Of a stretch of DNA of 64,000 nucleotides, positions 25,070 to 33,688 are shown piece after piece. The notes beneath the pieces were generated by a model. That model saw only the letters and a program-made list of their open reading frames with translations. It was not told the origin of the DNA and ran no database searches. The DNA is taken from contig CAZZFA010000001.1 in the NCBI GenBank assembly GCA_964653435.1, positions 1 through 64,000 on the forward strand, read 5' to 3'. Position 1 is the stretch's first letter; every line of letters begins with the position of its first letter. A program made the position numbers and the translations under genes. Source of the stretch: CAZMVY01 sp964653435 (GTDB lineage: Bacteria > Planctomycetota > Phycisphaerae > UBA1845 > PWPN01).

Positions 25070-28000
25070 CTACTCGCCGATCATCGAGATCCGGTTCGTG
25101 CCGTAGATCAGGTACGCCTTGCCGGCATCGACTCGGCGCTGACTCGGGGCGGTCGGATCAACATAGTCGGCGGCCGGCGCCCCGATCAGGATGTCACCGA
25201 AGCCGTCGCCGTCCACATCGCCGGCGGCCTCTGCGGCCTCCAGCGAGGCCTCGTCGGCCGTGCCCGCGGCGAACGGGCTGACGAACACAATGCCCGGCAA
25301 CTGCTTCGTGCCCACCTGCGAAAGCAGGAAGACCTGATTGTACAGATGGCGTCCGCCGAAGATGAGGTATACCACGCCGCGGCGGACCTGGCCGTTGATC
25401 GCGCGAGTCTCGTTGGGCGCAACGATCAACAGATCGCCAAAGCCGTCGCCGTTGAAGTCGCCCGCTGAGGCGATGCGGTTGCCGGCGTTCCCGCCCGGCT
25501 GAGTGCCCAGGAACCGCACGCCGGGCAACTGGGCCGTGCCGACCTGCGTGTCGTTGAACACATTCTCGCCGGTGAGCCGTCGTCCGCCGAAGATGATGCC
25601 GACCATCCCGGCTTGCGGAAGGCCGTTGGGGGAGAAGTTCGGCACGCCGAACCCGATGTCCGGCAGGGAATCACCGTTCACGTCATTCAGGAGGCGGTTC
25701 ACCGCGCCCAGCCCCTCGCCGGCGGTTACGCCATGAATCTCCACGCGCGGCGGGTTCTGTGCCGCAAAGTCGATGTCGCCGATATCCACCCGCCCGAAGA
25801 CGATGTACAGGATGCCGTTGCCGTTAAGCCCGTCGCGGCTCGCGCCCGGCGCGCCCATCAGGATGTCCTGATTGCCGTCCAGATTGAAGTCCCCGGCCGC
25901 CCACGCGTAGCCGAGGTGGTCGCCGATCGCGCCGCCGTTGAAAAGACGGAAGCCGGGATAGGCGAGCCCGCGAACCTGGTAGCACGTGGACGGGCAGTCG
26001 CACGAGAAGTAGTGCGGGATCGAGTTGAAGTTCGACGCCTGCCATGTGGCGAAATCCTGGCCGAACGTCAGGACCACGAGGCCGCGGCCCTCCCGGGCCA
26101 TCGGCGCGGACGTGAGCACCTCCGGCACGTTGTCCTTGGCCGGGGAGTTGCCGTAGCCCGCTGTGTTCACGTAGTGCTGCGACTCGCAGGCGGGATTGTT
26201 GAGGATGCCGTGCCCGTCGTCCCAACCCGTAGTGAGCGGCGGCATCGACGCGACGGTCTCGCCGAACCGGGTCGTCGGTACGATCGCATACGGCCAGTCG
26301 GTCTGGCTCAGGTCGAAGTCGTACCATGCCCCGCGGAACCTCGCCCCCGGATCGGCACCGGAACCGATGTTGCCAAGCCCCACGAAGACGTTCCGCGGTG
26401 TGGGACTCTCAGGGTTCGCCGTACTGACGAGGTTCTGGCTGCTCACGTAGATCATGTAGCCGCTGATGATCGGCGTTATGGTCCCGAGATCCTGGTCGTT
26501 CGAGCAGAGAATGGTGCCGGGTTCGGAACAAGTCTGGCCTTCCCGCATGTCGCCCGAGTTGATCTGGTCGCTGGAGCCACCGGTCGGCGGGTTGTCTGAG
26601 ACCGGATTGGGCAGAAGATCCAGGTAGCAGCCCGTCGGACCGTGGTTGCATGGGTCGTCGTAATGTGAGTCGCTCATCCCTTCCACCCGCGGCATGCCGA
26701 ACAGCAGTTCGACCTTTTCGTCGCCGTCGAGATCGGGCACGTAGGATACGTTCGTAATGCCCTCGGTGGACACAGACACGGGTGCGGTGAAGGTGATCCC
26801 GTCGATTGTCGTGGCGATGCTGTTGACGGGGATATCCCCGGCAAAGCGCGAGCCGAGAAGGGGCGTGGTGGACGGCTGGGTAGTCGGCTGCGCCAGGGGC
26901 CGCCCGAAAACGAGGTAGGCCGACCCGACCGGGCCGCGTTCGAACGGGTGGCCGTACTGGGCCACCATGACGAACTCGTCGGCGCCGTCGTTGGTGAGGT
27001 CGGGTACGCGGGTAAAGGCCTGGCCAAGGCGGCTGCCGGCGTCGAAGCCTTCGAATACGGCCCCGGCGAGTGTTCGTCCGACGTTCCCGACGTCCACGAC
27101 GGAAGTGCTGACGATCGGCAGGACCATGATCCCGCCCGGCGCGTAGGAGTGGAGCGTCGGGTTGTCCGTGGTCATGTCCGTGATATCGGCGCGGACCCGA
27201 TACGGTTCCCCGTCCGGCCGGGGCGGGATGTCGCTCACGTCGATCACCCAGTTGAGCGTGTCGCCCTGGGTCGGATCGGTGCAATCGTTTTCCTGCGAAC
27301 AGGCGAGCAGGATGGCCCCGTTGACCTGCCGGGGAAGCGTGCCCTGGCAGATGGCGTCTACCTGGGACTTCGTGTGGAAAACGACGTCGTTATCGGGGTT
27401 GTCGTCGTAGTCGAGCAGGAGCAGGACGCGGGCGTTGTCGTCCGGGTCGCGGGCGCACCAACTGAACTGCACCACGTCGCCTTGGACCACGCCGTGTACG
27501 CTCGATGGCTGCGTAACGAGGATGAACGGCGGGCGATTCCGGTGTTGAAGGCCGGCGGGGAAGAGCCGGACGCGTCCTGTGGCCGTGATCTGGATCGTCG
27601 GGTTCACGCCGTCGTCCGCCGTGCCGCGGACGAGGTACGTACCGGTGGCCAGCCCCTTCGTGTTGAGAAGGTACGTCTGGCCCGACGGGGGCAGATCGCT
27701 GGCGAAGCCGCGAGCGATTACGATCTCATTGCCGTTGTTCGGAATGCTGTCCGGATCGAGCTGGATCGTGTACTGCGGGTTGTCGTCCGAATCCGTAAGG
27801 GTCCACGTGATGGCGACGACATCGCCCGGCGAGACCTCCTGGTCCAGAACAGGCTCCAGGAACGATAGCACGGGCTGCACGTTTCCGCTTCCGGTACCGG
27901 CGCTTGGCTTGTTGGTCCCGCCCGCCGTGCCCGGCTCAACGGGAATCACGGGCGGCGAACCCGGACAACCGCCGAGCGAAAGACCGGTAACCAGGATGCT

Positions 28001-28114
28001 GCCCGCGACGATGAGCACCGCGACGCGCGAGGCGAAAAGCGCATTCCCGCCGCGGAACGAGACGCGGTTGCGGGTGACGCGGCCGCTTTCATTCCTGCCT
28101 GTTTGGCTCGCCAT
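25070..28114 (-). CDS. Large FG-GAP repeat lipoprotein
   Basis: 1014 residues. ATG 28114 has CGGAGG nine bases upstream. The signal peptide ends in lipobox SLGGC near residue 50, followed by a Pro/Gly/Ser linker. Residues 85-300 contain two Ig-like domains, each opening with VVAITWTLTDSDDNPQYTI or VVQFSWCARDPDDNARVLL, resembling one another. From about 340 there are five or more FG-GAP beta-propeller blades with the calcium motif D-x-N/D-x-D-G: DLTNDGADEFVM, DLDGDEKVELLFG, DFNLDGNQDILMGAPG, DVNGDSLPDIGFG, DFNGDGFGDLLIV, DVDGDGFGDILIGAP. These are integrin-alpha-like surface adhesion or carbohydrate-contact domains. Function unknown. Its promoter at 28277-28306 gives a leader of about 155 bases. 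Confidence 0.85.
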   Translation of the reverse strand: MASQTGRNESGRVTRNRVSFRGGNALFASRVAVLIVAGSILVTGLSLGGCPGSPPVIPVEPGTAGGTNKPSAGTGSGNVQPVLSFLEPVLDQEVSPGDVVAITWTLTDSDDNPQYTIQLDPDSIPNNGNEIVIARGFASDLPPSGQTYLLNTKGLATGTYLVRGTADDGVNPTIQITATGRVRLFPAGLQHRNRPPFILVTQPSSVHGVVQGDVVQFSWCARDPDDNARVLLLLDYDDNPDNDVVFHTKSQVDAICQGTLPRQVNGAILLACSQENDCTDPTQGDTLNWVIDVSDIPPRPDGEPYRVRADITDMTTDNPTLHSYAPGGIMVLPIVSTSVVDVGNVGRTLAGAVFEGFDAGSRLGQAFTRVPDLTNDGADEFVMVAQYGHPFERGPVGSAYLVFGRPLAQPTTQPSTTPLLGSRFAGDIPVNSIATTIDGITFTAPVSVSTEGITNVSYVPDLDGDEKVELLFGMPRVEGMSDSHYDDPCNHGPTGCYLDLLPNPVSDNPPTGGSSDQINSGDMREGQTCSEPGTILCSNDQDLGTITPIISGYMIYVSSQNLVSTANPESPTPRNVFVGLGNIGSGADPGARFRGAWYDFDLSQTDWPYAIVPTTRFGETVASMPPLTTGWDDGHGILNNPACESQHYVNTAGYGNSPAKDNVPEVLTSAPMAREGRGLVVLTFGQDFATWQASNFNSIPHYFSCDCPSTCYQVRGLAYPGFRLFNGGAIGDHLGYAWAAGDFNLDGNQDILMGAPGASRDGLNGNGILYIVFGRVDIGDIDFAAQNPPRVEIHGVTAGEGLGAVNRLLNDVNGDSLPDIGFGVPNFSPNGLPQAGMVGIIFGGRRLTGENVFNDTQVGTAQLPGVRFLGTQPGGNAGNRIASAGDFNGDGFGDLLIVAPNETRAINGQVRRGVVYLIFGGRHLYNQVFLLSQVGTKQLPGIVFVSPFAAGTADEASLEAAEAAGDVDGDGFGDILIGAPAADYVDPTAPSQRRVDAGKAYLIYGTNRISMIGE

Positions 28115-28426
28115 CCGTTGAAGACCTCCGCCGGTCAAAGAGGGAGAGTTCCCGTGGCGCTGGGGACCGGACGTTTCCGCCGCCGGCAGCCCCGTCGCTC
28201 ACTCCGTGGCGTTCGCTGCGGGCGGGGCGATTCACGCGAAGGCCCGCTCGCCGCGCCGAACCACGGTCGCCGGGGCATTGTAAGAGCTACCCAAAAGTCG
28301 GGTCAAGACGTGCAACCGCCGCAACTTCCGAACGCGCGGGCCTTTGGCTAGGATACGCGTCGGCACGGGCCGGCGGTACGCGGATCCGAGACCGGCGCGG
28401 CAACGGTTGCCGAGGAGATCAGCACG
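28115..28426. other. 312-bp divergent intergenic region
   Basis: Lies between the FG-GAP lipoprotein (minus) and the fucosidase (plus). It carries a good minus-strand promoter at 28277-28306. On the plus strand I see no strong promoter for the fucosidase. No gene is evident. Confidence 0.5.
28277..28306 (-). promoter_or_regulatory. Promoter of the FG-GAP lipoprotein gene
   Basis: On the minus strand TTGACC (28306-28301), 18-base spacer, TACAAT (28282-28277). Confidence 0.6.
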
Positions 28427-29572
28427 ATGAAGAAAGATGAGAGGATTTCCCGACGCGGGCTCTTTAGAACGACGGCCGGCGGCGTCATCGCGGCCACGGC
28501 TGCCGCCTCCGGTTTGCGTTCCCGGCGAGCCGGGGCCGATGCGCCGGCGGAAACAACGCAGCGACGAGGGGCCCAGCGGCTGAGCCTGGCGCAACTCGCC
28601 CGCTGGGAGGCCCTGGGCTACGGAATGTTCATCCACTTCGGCATGAGCACGTTCGTGCGGAAGGAACTGCCCGACGGCAAGGCGCCTCCGACCCAGTACG
28701 CGCCCGACCGTCTGGACGTGGATCAATGGATCTCCGTCGCGCGGGATGCCGGGATGAAGTACGCCGTGCTGACGGCCAAGCATGTGGCAGGGCACTGCCT
28801 CTGGCCCAGCCGGCATACGACATACACCGTCGCCAACAGCGGCGACAAGACCGATGTCGTGGAGCGGTTCGTGAAGGCGTGCGAGAAGCGCGGCGTGCTC
28901 GCCGGGCTCTATTATTGCTCCTGGGATAATCATAACCGGTTCGGCAGCCGCACGCCTTCGGACCCGCACATGCAATGGAACTGGAAGCAGGACCGGTACG
29001 CGGAGATGGAACGCGAGACACATGCGGACCCGAACGCTCCACTGCCCGCGTATACGACCTCGGTGTATCAGGGATTTCAGACCGCGCAGATTACGGAGCT
29101 GCTGACACAATACGGCCCGATCGCCGAGACGTGGATCGACATTCCCGGCGTGCTTGGTGCGGGGTATCGGACGTTTCTTTATCGACACATCGCCGAGTTG
29201 CAGCCCGAGACGGTCATCATGATGAACAGCGGGATCTCGACGGGCGAGACGTACAACGTGGACTATGCGTGGCCGTCGGATCTCATTGCGATCGAGCGGC
29301 GATTGCCGCCGGAGTCCGGGCACCGGAAGTGGCGGACGATCGAGGGCAAGGAGTACTACATGCCGGGCGAGGTGTGCGACCCGATCGGCAAGGAATGGTT
29401 CTATGTGCCCGGCGACGTTCCGCGGGGCGACGCAGTCCTGGCGGAGCAACTGAGCGCCTGCCGGGCGCGGGGCGTGAACCTGCTGCTCGACGTGCCTCCG
29501 GACGAGCACGGAGTGATCCCGGACGAATACGTGCAGGCGCTCATGCGCCTGCGGAAGAACGCGAAGCTGTAG
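28427..29572 (+). CDS. GH29-like alpha-L-fucosidase, Tat-exported
   Basis: 381 residues. The N-terminus has a twin-arginine motif (SRRGLFR, residues 8-14) and a hydrophobic stretch, so it is exported folded. The body is the GH29 catalytic barrel: WEALGYGMFIHFGMSTF, MKYAVLTAKHVAGHCLWPS, GVLAGLYYCSWDNHN, and the nucleophile Asp238 in ETWIDIPG, where classic GH29 enzymes read WFDG or WxD. It is shorter than the usual 450 residues because the C-terminal beta-sandwich is missing; the acid/base residue is variable in this family and I cannot place it. It would release fucose from glycans in the periplasm or outside. Specificity is inferred only. Confidence 0.85.
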   Translation: MKKDERISRRGLFRTTAGGVIAATAAASGLRSRRAGADAPAETTQRRGAQRLSLAQLARWEALGYGMFIHFGMSTFVRKELPDGKAPPTQYAPDRLDVDQWISVARDAGMKYAVLTAKHVAGHCLWPSRHTTYTVANSGDKTDVVERFVKACEKRGVLAGLYYCSWDNHNRFGSRTPSDPHMQWNWKQDRYAEMERETHADPNAPLPAYTTSVYQGFQTAQITELLTQYGPIAETWIDIPGVLGAGYRTFLYRHIAELQPETVIMMNSGISTGETYNVDYAWPSDLIAIERRLPPESGHRKWRTIEGKEYYMPGEVCDPIGKEWFYVPGDVPRGDAVLAEQLSACRARGVNLLLDVPPDEHGVIPDEYVQALMRLRKNAKL

Positions 29573-29691
29573 CCGGCGATCGAGAGTCGGCATCGCGCGT
29601 GGCGGCGAGAGCACGCGGGATTCCTGTTCCCGGTGGAGTGGCATGCGGCGCGGGCTATGACACCGAGGCCGGTCGTGCGAGGGTGCGCGCG

Positions 29692-31221
29692 ATGAGTGAG
29701 CAGACGCAGGGAACGGCGGCATCCGACGCGGCGGCCGACGCCGTCGCAGGCCGTGCCGCCTCGCCGGGTCGCTGGCCCGCGGAGATGAGTCTTCTCACCG
29801 CGTGGCTGCTTCCGGCGACGACCGCACGGCGGACGGCACACGTGAAGCTGCGGCGGGCTTACGCCGTGCATATCATCTCGTTCGCGCTGACTCTGCTGCT
29901 GATCCTTGTGCTTGTGGCGTGTGCCGAGGTCGCCGAAACCCCGGACCGCGGCCTGATCGAACAGGTGGGACGGGATTTGGGGAGCATCGCGGGTTTCGTT
30001 CGTGACCATCCTGCGGAGGCGTGCCTGATTGCGGGAGTGATCTTTTTCGGCGTTGAGCTGAGCACTGCCGCCCTGGCCGTCTTTCTTGTGCCGTGGGGGG
30101 CGCAGGACGAGGCCGTGCGGGCGAGTCTGGCAAACGCCTTTCGCCGAACCTGGCTGCAGACGAGTCATGCGCCGGCGTTGACGCTGCTGATCGGCGGGAT
30201 GGCGTTGGGGTTGTGGCAGGTCGAGCGGCGTGTGCGGTATCAGTCGCCACCCTTTCCGTCGAGGCCGCCGAATCCGGTAATGACCGAGAAGGAGGCGAAG
30301 GAATTCCAGGCGGCCATGACGAAGTGGCAGGAAGAGTCGAATGCCGCGTTGATGGAGTACTACCGCAACCGTCCATGGCTCGTCGCGCACGCGGAGGAAG
30401 TGCTCGGCTATACGTCCTTCATGGGGATCACCTGGTTCCTGTGGGCGACGTTTCGGGCCGTGGGCAGCCACCGGGAGGCCGCGCCGATGGCCCGCCCGCC
30501 GCTGTGCGAGGTGTGCGGGTACAACCTCACGGCGGCATCGACGGAGGGCCGGTGTCCGGAGTGCGGCACACCGGTGTCCGAGTCGCTCGGCGTGCACGTG
30601 CGGCCCGGTACGTTCTGGCAGCGGCGACGCGAAGTGGGTTTCGCGCACGCATGGTGGCGGTGTTGCGTCGACCCGATCGTCCGGCCCGCGTGGTTCGGGC
30701 GCCAGGTTCGCACCGGCACGGCGGATGCTGCGCACCGGTGGTTCCTGCTGGTCCACCTCATGGCCGTCTTCGTCGTTGCGGGGGTAGGAATCGTCCTGTG
30801 CTACGTGGCGGACACCGGGGATAACCCGTTCAAAGGGGACGTCGAGATGATCTGGGTCGGTGGTCCGCTCGCGGGTTACCTTGCGGCGGTGTGCGTTGTG
30901 TTCTTCGTTTTGGCCGCGGCAGGCCTGGTGGGCGTCCACGGTAGCATCGTCTGCGGCCGGAACCTGATGAGCGGAACGATGCAACTGGCGGCCTACCTGA
31001 GCGGCTACCTGTTGCTCTGGGTGATCCTCGCAGCGAGCAGCGGGATCGCGGCGTTCCTGGTATACCGGCACCCTGTCGTGCGCGACATTGCCCGGGCATT
31101 GCACACCGATCATGAGGTGTTCGGCTTTCTGTGCTGGCTCGTGTTCAACCTCGCCTGGGCCGCGGGTTACCCGATGCTGGTCGCGCGGGGAGCGGTCGGG
31201 TTGCGCTATGCGAACCGGTAA
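29692..31221 (+). CDS. Membrane protein with a zinc ribbon
   Basis: 509 residues, about six to seven transmembrane segments (AYAVHIISFALTLLLILVLV, ACLIAGVIFFGVELSTAAL, FLLVHLMAVFVVAGVGIVLCY, LAGYLAAVCVVFFVLAAAG, AYLSGYLLLWVILAA, VFGFLCWLVFNLAWAAG). Between membrane segments near residue 280 lies a zinc ribbon, CEVCGYNLTAASTEGRCPEC, with two CxxC pairs; this CxxCGYxL...CPECG form is common in planctomycete membrane proteins. Function unknown. Its start at 29692 follows GAGGGTG. Convergent with trxB. Confidence 0.75.
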   Translation: MSEQTQGTAASDAAADAVAGRAASPGRWPAEMSLLTAWLLPATTARRTAHVKLRRAYAVHIISFALTLLLILVLVACAEVAETPDRGLIEQVGRDLGSIAGFVRDHPAEACLIAGVIFFGVELSTAALAVFLVPWGAQDEAVRASLANAFRRTWLQTSHAPALTLLIGGMALGLWQVERRVRYQSPPFPSRPPNPVMTEKEAKEFQAAMTKWQEESNAALMEYYRNRPWLVAHAEEVLGYTSFMGITWFLWATFRAVGSHREAAPMARPPLCEVCGYNLTAASTEGRCPECGTPVSESLGVHVRPGTFWQRRREVGFAHAWWRCCVDPIVRPAWFGRQVRTGTADAAHRWFLLVHLMAVFVVAGVGIVLCYVADTGDNPFKGDVEMIWVGGPLAGYLAAVCVVFFVLAAAGLVGVHGSIVCGRNLMSGTMQLAAYLSGYLLLWVILAASSGIAAFLVYRHPVVRDIARALHTDHEVFGFLCWLVFNLAWAAGYPMLVARGAVGLRYANR

Positions 31222-31287
31222 GGACAAGCTTCCGGCGCGCGACCGGGGTCGGCTGATGGGTTCGACGGACGCTGCGACCGGCCGCAC

Positions 31288-32247
31288 TCAGTGGATGCCG
31301 TTCGCCGCGAGCCAGCGCTCCGCGTCGAGGGCGGCCATGCAGCCCGTTCCGGCGGCGGAGACGGCCTGGCGATAGTAGGAGTCCATCACGTCGCCGGCGG
31401 CGAAGATTCCTTCGACGCTGGTGTATGTGCGGAAGGGTCTCGGGCAGACGACGTAGCCCTTGTCGTCGAGGTCGATCGTCCCGCGGACGAACTCGGTGTT
31501 CGGGGTGTGGCCGATGGCCAGGAACAGCCCGCCGCAGGGCAGATCGCGGACTTCGTTGGTCTTGACGTTCTTCAGGCGAACCGCCGTGATCATGGAGTCG
31601 CCGAGGACATCCACCACGACGGAGTTCCACACGACCTCGACCTTGGGGTTCTCCAGGACCCGTTTCTGCATGATCTTGCTCGCCCGCAGTTCCTCGCGGC
31701 GGTGGATGACGTAAACCTTGGAGGCGAACCGGGTGAGGTAGTCGGTTTCCTCCATGGCGCTGTCGCCGCCGCCGACGACCACCAGCTCCTTGTTGCGAAA
31801 GACGGGCAGCGCACCGTCACAGACCGCACAGGCGCTCACGCCGCCGCCGGAGCGGGCAAGCCGCTGCTCGTTCGGCAGGTTGAGCCAGTTTGCGCGGGCG
31901 CCGGTGGCGATAATGACGGCATGGGCCTCCGTCGTCCGGCCGCCGGAGGTCCGGAGTATGAACGGTCGGGCGGAGGTGTCGATCTTCACGATGTCCTCGC
32001 TCGTGATGCGCGTGCCGAACCGTTCGGCCTGCTTGCGGAACCGCCCCATCAGTTCCTGGCCGCCGATGGCCTCGGGAAAGCCCGGATAGTTCTCGATTTC
32101 CGTAGTGAACATGAGCTGACCGCCGGGGATCATGTACTGGGTTGCCTCCCCCTCATACACCAGCGGGTTGAGGTTGGCGCGTGCGGCGTAGATGGCGGCC
32201 GTCCAACCGGCGGGCCCGGAACCGATGATGACCACTTTCTCGGCCAT
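31288..32247 (-). CDS. trxB: Thioredoxin reductase
   Basis: 319 residues, the usual length. Uses NADPH to reduce thioredoxin. Seen: FAD signature VVIIGSGPAGWTAAIYAAR, FTTEIENYPGFP, the redox-active pair Cys140/Cys143 in SACAVCDGALP, the NADPH loop VVVGGGDSAMEET with VIHRREELRASKIM, and the second FAD motif EGIFAAGDVMDSYYRQ. A clean AGGGAGA ribosome site precedes ATG 32247. It stands 106 bases downstream of purD on the same strand and could share transcription with it. Confidence 0.95.
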   Translation of the reverse strand: MAEKVVIIGSGPAGWTAAIYAARANLNPLVYEGEATQYMIPGGQLMFTTEIENYPGFPEAIGGQELMGRFRKQAERFGTRITSEDIVKIDTSARPFILRTSGGRTTEAHAVIIATGARANWLNLPNEQRLARSGGGVSACAVCDGALPVFRNKELVVVGGGDSAMEETDYLTRFASKVYVIHRREELRASKIMQKRVLENPKVEVVWNSVVVDVLGDSMITAVRLKNVKTNEVRDLPCGGLFLAIGHTPNTEFVRGTIDLDDKGYVVCPRPFRTYTSVEGIFAAGDVMDSYYRQAVSAAGTGCMAALDAERWLAANGIH

Positions 32248-32353
32248 GAGGTCTCCCTTCTGGTGTCTGTTCCGTCAACCGGCGATCCGCTCTTCGGTGA
32301 ATCGCGAGGGCGGAGTCCTTGCGTCCGGTACGACGGAATGACGGATCAATCAC

Positions 32354-33631
32354 TCAACGAACCATGCCGTTCAGCGCTTTGGCGCCGATGTCGTGTCGAT
32401 AATAGGCGCCGTCAAAATGAATCCGCTCCACGGCCTGATAGGCGCGCCGCTGTGCCTCGGCCAGCGTGGCGCCCCGGGCGGTGACGCCCAGCACCCGTCC
32501 GCCCGCCGTAACCACCTTTCCGCCCAGGCGTTTCGTGCCGGCGTGGAAGACCATGACGTCGTCGGAGACCGCGTCGGCAAGTCCGGTGATTTCGGCGCCC
32601 TTCCGGTAGTCGCCGGGGTATCCGCCGGCCGCCATCACGACGCAGATCGCCGGGCGCGGATCCCAGCGGAGCGAGACGGAGTCGAGCCTGCCCGCAAGCA
32701 CCGCTTCCATCACCTCGACGAGGTCCGACTGCAACCGGAAGAGGATGGGCTGCGTTTCCGGGTCGCCGAAGCGGCAGTTGAACTCCAGGACCTTCGGGCC
32801 GTTGTGCGTCAACATCAGCCCGGCATAGAGGACGCCGCGGTAGGGGGTTGCCTGGCGGTTCATCGCATCGACGATCGGCACAAGTATCTGACGTTCCACC
32901 TGGGCGAGGATCTCGTCCGTGATGACCGGCGTGGGGCTGTACGCGCCCATGCCGCCGGTGTTCGGGCCGGTGTCACCGTCGCCGACGGGCTTGTGGTCCT
33001 GCGCGGGCTCCATGACGTAGATGGAGCGTCCGTCCACGAACGCCAGGACGGATGCCTCCGGCCCGGCGAGTCTTTCCTCGACGACGACGGTCTCGCCGGC
33101 CGCACCGAACTCCTGCTGCATCATGATGCGGTCCAGTGCCAGCAGCGCCTGCGACGGTTCGTCGCAGACGATCACGCCCTTGCCCTTGGCCAGGCCGGCG
33201 GCCTTGACCACCAGGCCGGTGTCGCGCGTAGCGACGTACGTTCGCGCGGCCTCGTAGGCGTTGAAGATCCGAGCTTCGGCCGTGGGGATGGCGTGCTGCC
33301 GCATCAGTTGCTTGGCGAAGGCCTTGTCGCCTTCGAGCCGCGCGGCGCCCCGCGACGGACCGAATGCGCGGATTCCCTCGGCCGCCATCGCATCCACGAT
33401 GCCCGCGCACAGGGCGTCCTCGGGACCGACGACGACGAGGTCGATCTTCTCCTGTCGGGCGAACTCGACGAGCTTCGGCACATCCTCCGCGGAGAGATCG
33501 ACGTTGTCGGCCAGGTCCGCCGTGCCCGCGTTGCCGGGAGCGCAGAAGAGTCGCGTCACCGCGGGGGACTGCGCAATCTTCCACACCAACGCATGCTCCC
33601 TTCCGCCGCTGCCGATTACCAGGATCTTCAT
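32354..33631 (-). CDS. purD: Phosphoribosylamine-glycine ligase
   Basis: 425 residues. ATP-grasp enzyme that joins glycine to phosphoribosylamine in purine synthesis. Seen: MKILVIGSGGREHALVWKI, VGPEDALCAGIVDAM, FGPSRGAARLEGDKAFAKQLM, VVKAAGLAKGKGVIVCDE, VVEERLAGPEASVLAFVDG, QDHKPVGDGDTGPNTGGMGAY (read in parts) and FNCRFGDPETQP with the Mg-binding residues. The start has GGTGAGG upstream. It has its own promoter (33653-33681), although an RND efflux gene lies 57 bases upstream on the same strand. Confidence 0.96.
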   Translation of the reverse strand: MKILVIGSGGREHALVWKIAQSPAVTRLFCAPGNAGTADLADNVDLSAEDVPKLVEFARQEKIDLVVVGPEDALCAGIVDAMAAEGIRAFGPSRGAARLEGDKAFAKQLMRQHAIPTAEARIFNAYEAARTYVATRDTGLVVKAAGLAKGKGVIVCDEPSQALLALDRIMMQQEFGAAGETVVVEERLAGPEASVLAFVDGRSIYVMEPAQDHKPVGDGDTGPNTGGMGAYSPTPVITDEILAQVERQILVPIVDAMNRQATPYRGVLYAGLMLTHNGPKVLEFNCRFGDPETQPILFRLQSDLVEVMEAVLAGRLDSVSLRWDPRPAICVVMAAGGYPGDYRKGAEITGLADAVSDDVMVFHAGTKRLGGKVVTAGGRVLGVTARGATLAEAQRRAYQAVERIHFDGAYYRHDIGAKALNGMVR

Positions 33632-33652
33632 CGTGACCTCACCTCGGACGCC

Positions 33653-33681
33653 ATGTTATGCGCCCCTCGCGGCATTGCCAA
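33653..33681 (-). promoter_or_regulatory. purD promoter
   Basis: On the minus strand TTGGCA (33681-33676), 17-base spacer, TAACAT (33658-33653). Start near 33646, leader about 15 bases including the ribosome site. Confidence 0.6.
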
Positions 33682-33688
33682 GAACGTC